Shown: positions 31,668-32,984 of the stretch, piece after piece
Position numbering within the stretch: position 1 is the first letter of the stretch
Layout of the letters: every line of letters starts with the position of its first letter
Source: Gemmatimonas sp.
Lineage (GTDB): Bacteria; Gemmatimonadota; Gemmatimonadetes; Gemmatimonadales; Gemmatimonadaceae
Direction: 5' to 3'
DNA: 32,984 bases
Assembly (NCBI RefSeq): GCF_031426495.1
Contig: NZ_JANPLK010000071.1
Span: 1 to 32,984, forward strand
Notes under the pieces: model-generated
What the model was told of the DNA's origin: nothing
Database searches by the model: none
What the model saw: the letters and a program-made list of their open reading frames with translations, nothing else
Translations under genes and position numbers: made by a program

Positions 31668-32180
31668 TTAGGCGTCGGAACCACGCAGATCGCGCAGTCC
31701 GGCCCAACGGGGATCAGTTGAGGGAGCACAGAGGCATGCTCCCGTATTGCGATCGGCACCACAGGTCGCGCAGAAGCCCTGACACTCTTCCCGGCAGAGC
31801 GCGAATGCCGGAACGGCCAAGAGCCATTCCTCACGCACTGCTGGACGGATGTCGAGCTCTCGCGCCCCAGCGGGGATCGGAAACACGTCCTGTTCGTCTG
31901 CGTCGTCGAGACCCGACTCCGCAAACAGCATGTGCACGTCTTCCGATACAGCGACGGTCACTTCGCACAGGCAACGCCTGCACTCAGCCACTGCCGCCCC
32001 TTCCAGCCGGCCGCTCAGATAAAAGCGACCGTGACCTGCAGCAGAGAGTCGGCCGGTTACATGCACACCGGCACCAGCCGGGCGCGTGTCGTCCGCCTCC
32101 CACACCGGATCCGATGTGTCGAGCACTCCGTCCACGCTCTCCGCACGGGCTTCCAGACTCCGGATGTCAAAGCACAGCAT
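31668..32180 (-). CDS. YceD/DUF177 family protein
   Basis: A 170-residue protein of the YceD family, found next to rpmF in most bacteria and linked to 23S rRNA accumulation in plants and bacteria. It has a beta-rich first half (LSGRLEGAAVAECRRCLCEV) and, after an acidic linker, the conserved Cys cluster CREECQGFCATCGADRNTGACLC, which may bind metal. It ends with the family-typical DPRWAGLRDL. It is 38 bp upstream of rpmF and 115 bp downstream of ndk. Confidence 0.88.
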   Translation of the reverse strand: MLCFDIRSLEARAESVDGVLDTSDPVWEADDTRPAGAGVHVTGRLSAAGHGRFYLSGRLEGAAVAECRRCLCEVTVAVSEDVHMLFAESGLDDADEQDVFPIPAGARELDIRPAVREEWLLAVPAFALCREECQGFCATCGADRNTGACLCAPSTDPRWAGLRDLRGSDA

Positions 32181-32194
32181 AGCCGTGTAACGTA

Positions 32195-32236
32195 GAGCGG
32201 GAGGCCCTCAGACACAAGGGCTCCCGCTCCCTTTTT
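32195..32236. terminator. Strong hairpin with T-tract on the + side
   Basis: GAGCGGGA (32195-32202) pairs with TCCCGCTC (32222-32229), and inside it GCCCT (32204-32208) pairs with AGGGC (32217-32221), with one bulged G. CCTTTTT follows on the + strand. The nearby genes are all on the - strand, for which the hairpin has the A-tract before it and no T-tract after it. Confidence 0.55.
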
Positions 32237-32246
32237 CCACCACGGC

Positions 32247-32269
32247 CGGTGCGTCCAAGTAACGCACCG
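32247..32269 (-). terminator. Hairpin downstream of ndk
   Basis: CGGTGCGT and ACGCACCG form a perfect 8-bp stem around a 7-nt loop, 25 bp after the ndk stop. No T-tract follows on the - strand, so termination is uncertain. Confidence 0.4.
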
Positions 32270-32294
32270 ACCACAAGTTAGGCGATCCTGCCGC

Positions 32295-32720
32295 TCAGCT
32301 GGCGAGGACGTCCGTGCCGGCGAAGAAGAACGCCGCTTCGATCGCCGCATTCTCATCGGAGTCGGATGCGTGAATCGCGTTCCGTCCCTTCGACTCGGCA
32401 TACAGCTTCCGCACGGTGCCGTCGGCCGCTTCGGCCGGGTCGGTGGCGCCGATCACGGTGCGCAGTGTGGCCACCGCGTCATCGCGCTCGAGCACCAGCG
32501 GCATGCACGGCCCGCTGGTCATGAATTCCACGAGCTCGCCGAAAAAGCCTCGCTCGCGGTGGACGCCATAAAACTCACCCGCCTGCGCGGTGGTGAGGTG
32601 CATGACGCGCGCGGCCTTGATGGTGAAGCCCGACTTCTCGAGCAGCGCAATGATGAGGCCGGCCTTGCCATTGGCAAAGGCGTCCGGCTTGACGATGGTA
32701 AGGGTGCGACGACCAGCCAT
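32295..32720 (-). CDS. ndk: Nucleoside diphosphate kinase
   Basis: Equilibrates nucleoside di- and triphosphates. The 141-residue protein has TLTIVKPDAFANG, the Kpn-loop area around GPCMPLVLERDDAV, GATDPAEA, then catalytic His117 in GRNAIHASDS and the C-terminal AAFFF. Standard length and residues. The ATG is two bases after the stop of the CBS-domain gene, so they are probably cotranscribed. Two hairpins follow the stop. Confidence 0.97.
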   Translation of the reverse strand: MAGRRTLTIVKPDAFANGKAGLIIALLEKSGFTIKAARVMHLTTAQAGEFYGVHRERGFFGELVEFMTSGPCMPLVLERDDAVATLRTVIGATDPAEAADGTVRKLYAESKGRNAIHASDSDENAAIEAAFFFAGTDVLAS

Positions 32721-32722
32721 GG

Positions 32723-32984
32723 TTACGATCCGATCAATTTGCGAACGATGTCACCCCGCGTGAGAAAGCCGACCAGTCGGCCATCCTTCACGACGGGAAC
32801 ACGGTCGACGTCCTTGTTGAGCATCAGGGAAGCCACCTCGGCCAGCGGCTGTTCCGGTGCGACGCAGAGGACCTGACGGGTCATGAGGTCGCGCACAGTT
32901 CGACGGGCTGTCGATGGCGGCGGCGACGCCGAAGCACCGCCCGCGCGCGGAAGATAATGGCTGAGCAGGTCGCGCAGCAGTTCG
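32723..32984 (-). CDS. CBS-domain protein, C-terminal part (start outside window)
   Basis: The frame is open from the window edge (first full codon at 32983) to TAA at 32725-32723 and gives 86 residues. After a low-complexity Ala/Ser/Pro stretch it has a complete CBS half: TVRDLMTRQVLCVAPEQPLAEVA, DRVPVVKDGRLVGFLTRGDIVRKL. CBS pairs bind adenine nucleotides and regulate attached domains. The N-terminal part is outside the window, so the full domain makeup is unknown. Confidence 0.8.
   Translation of the reverse strand, partial: ELLRDLLSHYLPRAGGASASPPPSTARRTVRDLMTRQVLCVAPEQPLAEVASLMLNKDVDRVPVVKDGRLVGFLTRGDIVRKLIGS

Noticed and set aside
1..32984. CRISPR array, toxin-antitoxin pair or phage genes
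   Set aside because: No regularly spaced repeats, no small paired genes and no phage proteins were seen on either strand.

Overview
The window reads as chromosomal DNA of a GC-rich, diderm, LPS-making bacterium. It carries a complete Kdo branch (kdsD, kdsA, kdsC, kdsB), the LPS-export genes lptC/lptA/lptB and rpoN, together with the futalosine menaquinone genes mqnA, mqnC and mqnE. That combination and the general protein character suggest Gemmatimonadota (a Gemmatimonas-like genome). This is inference; no rRNA or other decisive marker is present.

Layout. (1) 1-439: remnants of two insertion sequences on the + strand, an IS30-family transposase C-terminus running in from the window edge and an IS3-family transposase C-terminus directly behind it. 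(2) 539-612: tRNA-Arg(CCT), followed by a membrane-anchored TPR protein (726-1391). (3) 1392-1858: a 467-bp gap between convergent genes with a terminator, an AT-rich stretch, inverted repeats and four near-consensus DnaA-box-like 9-mers. (4) 1859-19087: fifteen tightly packed - strand genes. In transcription order they are kdsB-pyrG-kdsA-kdsC-kdsD-lptC-lptA-lptB-rpoN, two glycosyltransferases, a flippase-like membrane protein, a YfhO-type GT-C protein, a polyprenyl-phosphate sugar synthase and dapF. (5) 19194-20156: a lone + strand TerC/Alx-type membrane protein, divergent from kdsB. (6) 20153-25972: - strand mqnE-mqnA-mqnC-ispF-dedA-xerD-trpG/pabA. (7) 26042-32984: - strand CBS protein-ndk-yceD-rpmF-plsX-fabH-fabD-fabG-acpP-fabF.

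Function. Most of the window builds the cell envelope. The rpmF-plsX-fab block supplies acyl-ACP. The kds genes convert ribulose-5-phosphate to CMP-Kdo, with pyrG supplying the CTP. lptC/A/B export finished LPS. The downstream glycosyltransferase block could add sugars to a surface glycan from a polyprenyl-phosphate donor. dapF makes meso-diaminopimelate for peptidoglycan. The mqn genes make the menaquinone head group and ispF contributes to its isoprenoid tail.

No CRISPR array, phage or toxin-antitoxin system is visible. The points most worth a second look are the 1.4-1.86 kb intergenic region, the roughly 150-residue N-terminal extension on LptB, the large LptA-like lipoprotein, the CX5CX2C cluster motif in MqnE and the glycosylation block inside the LPS operon.
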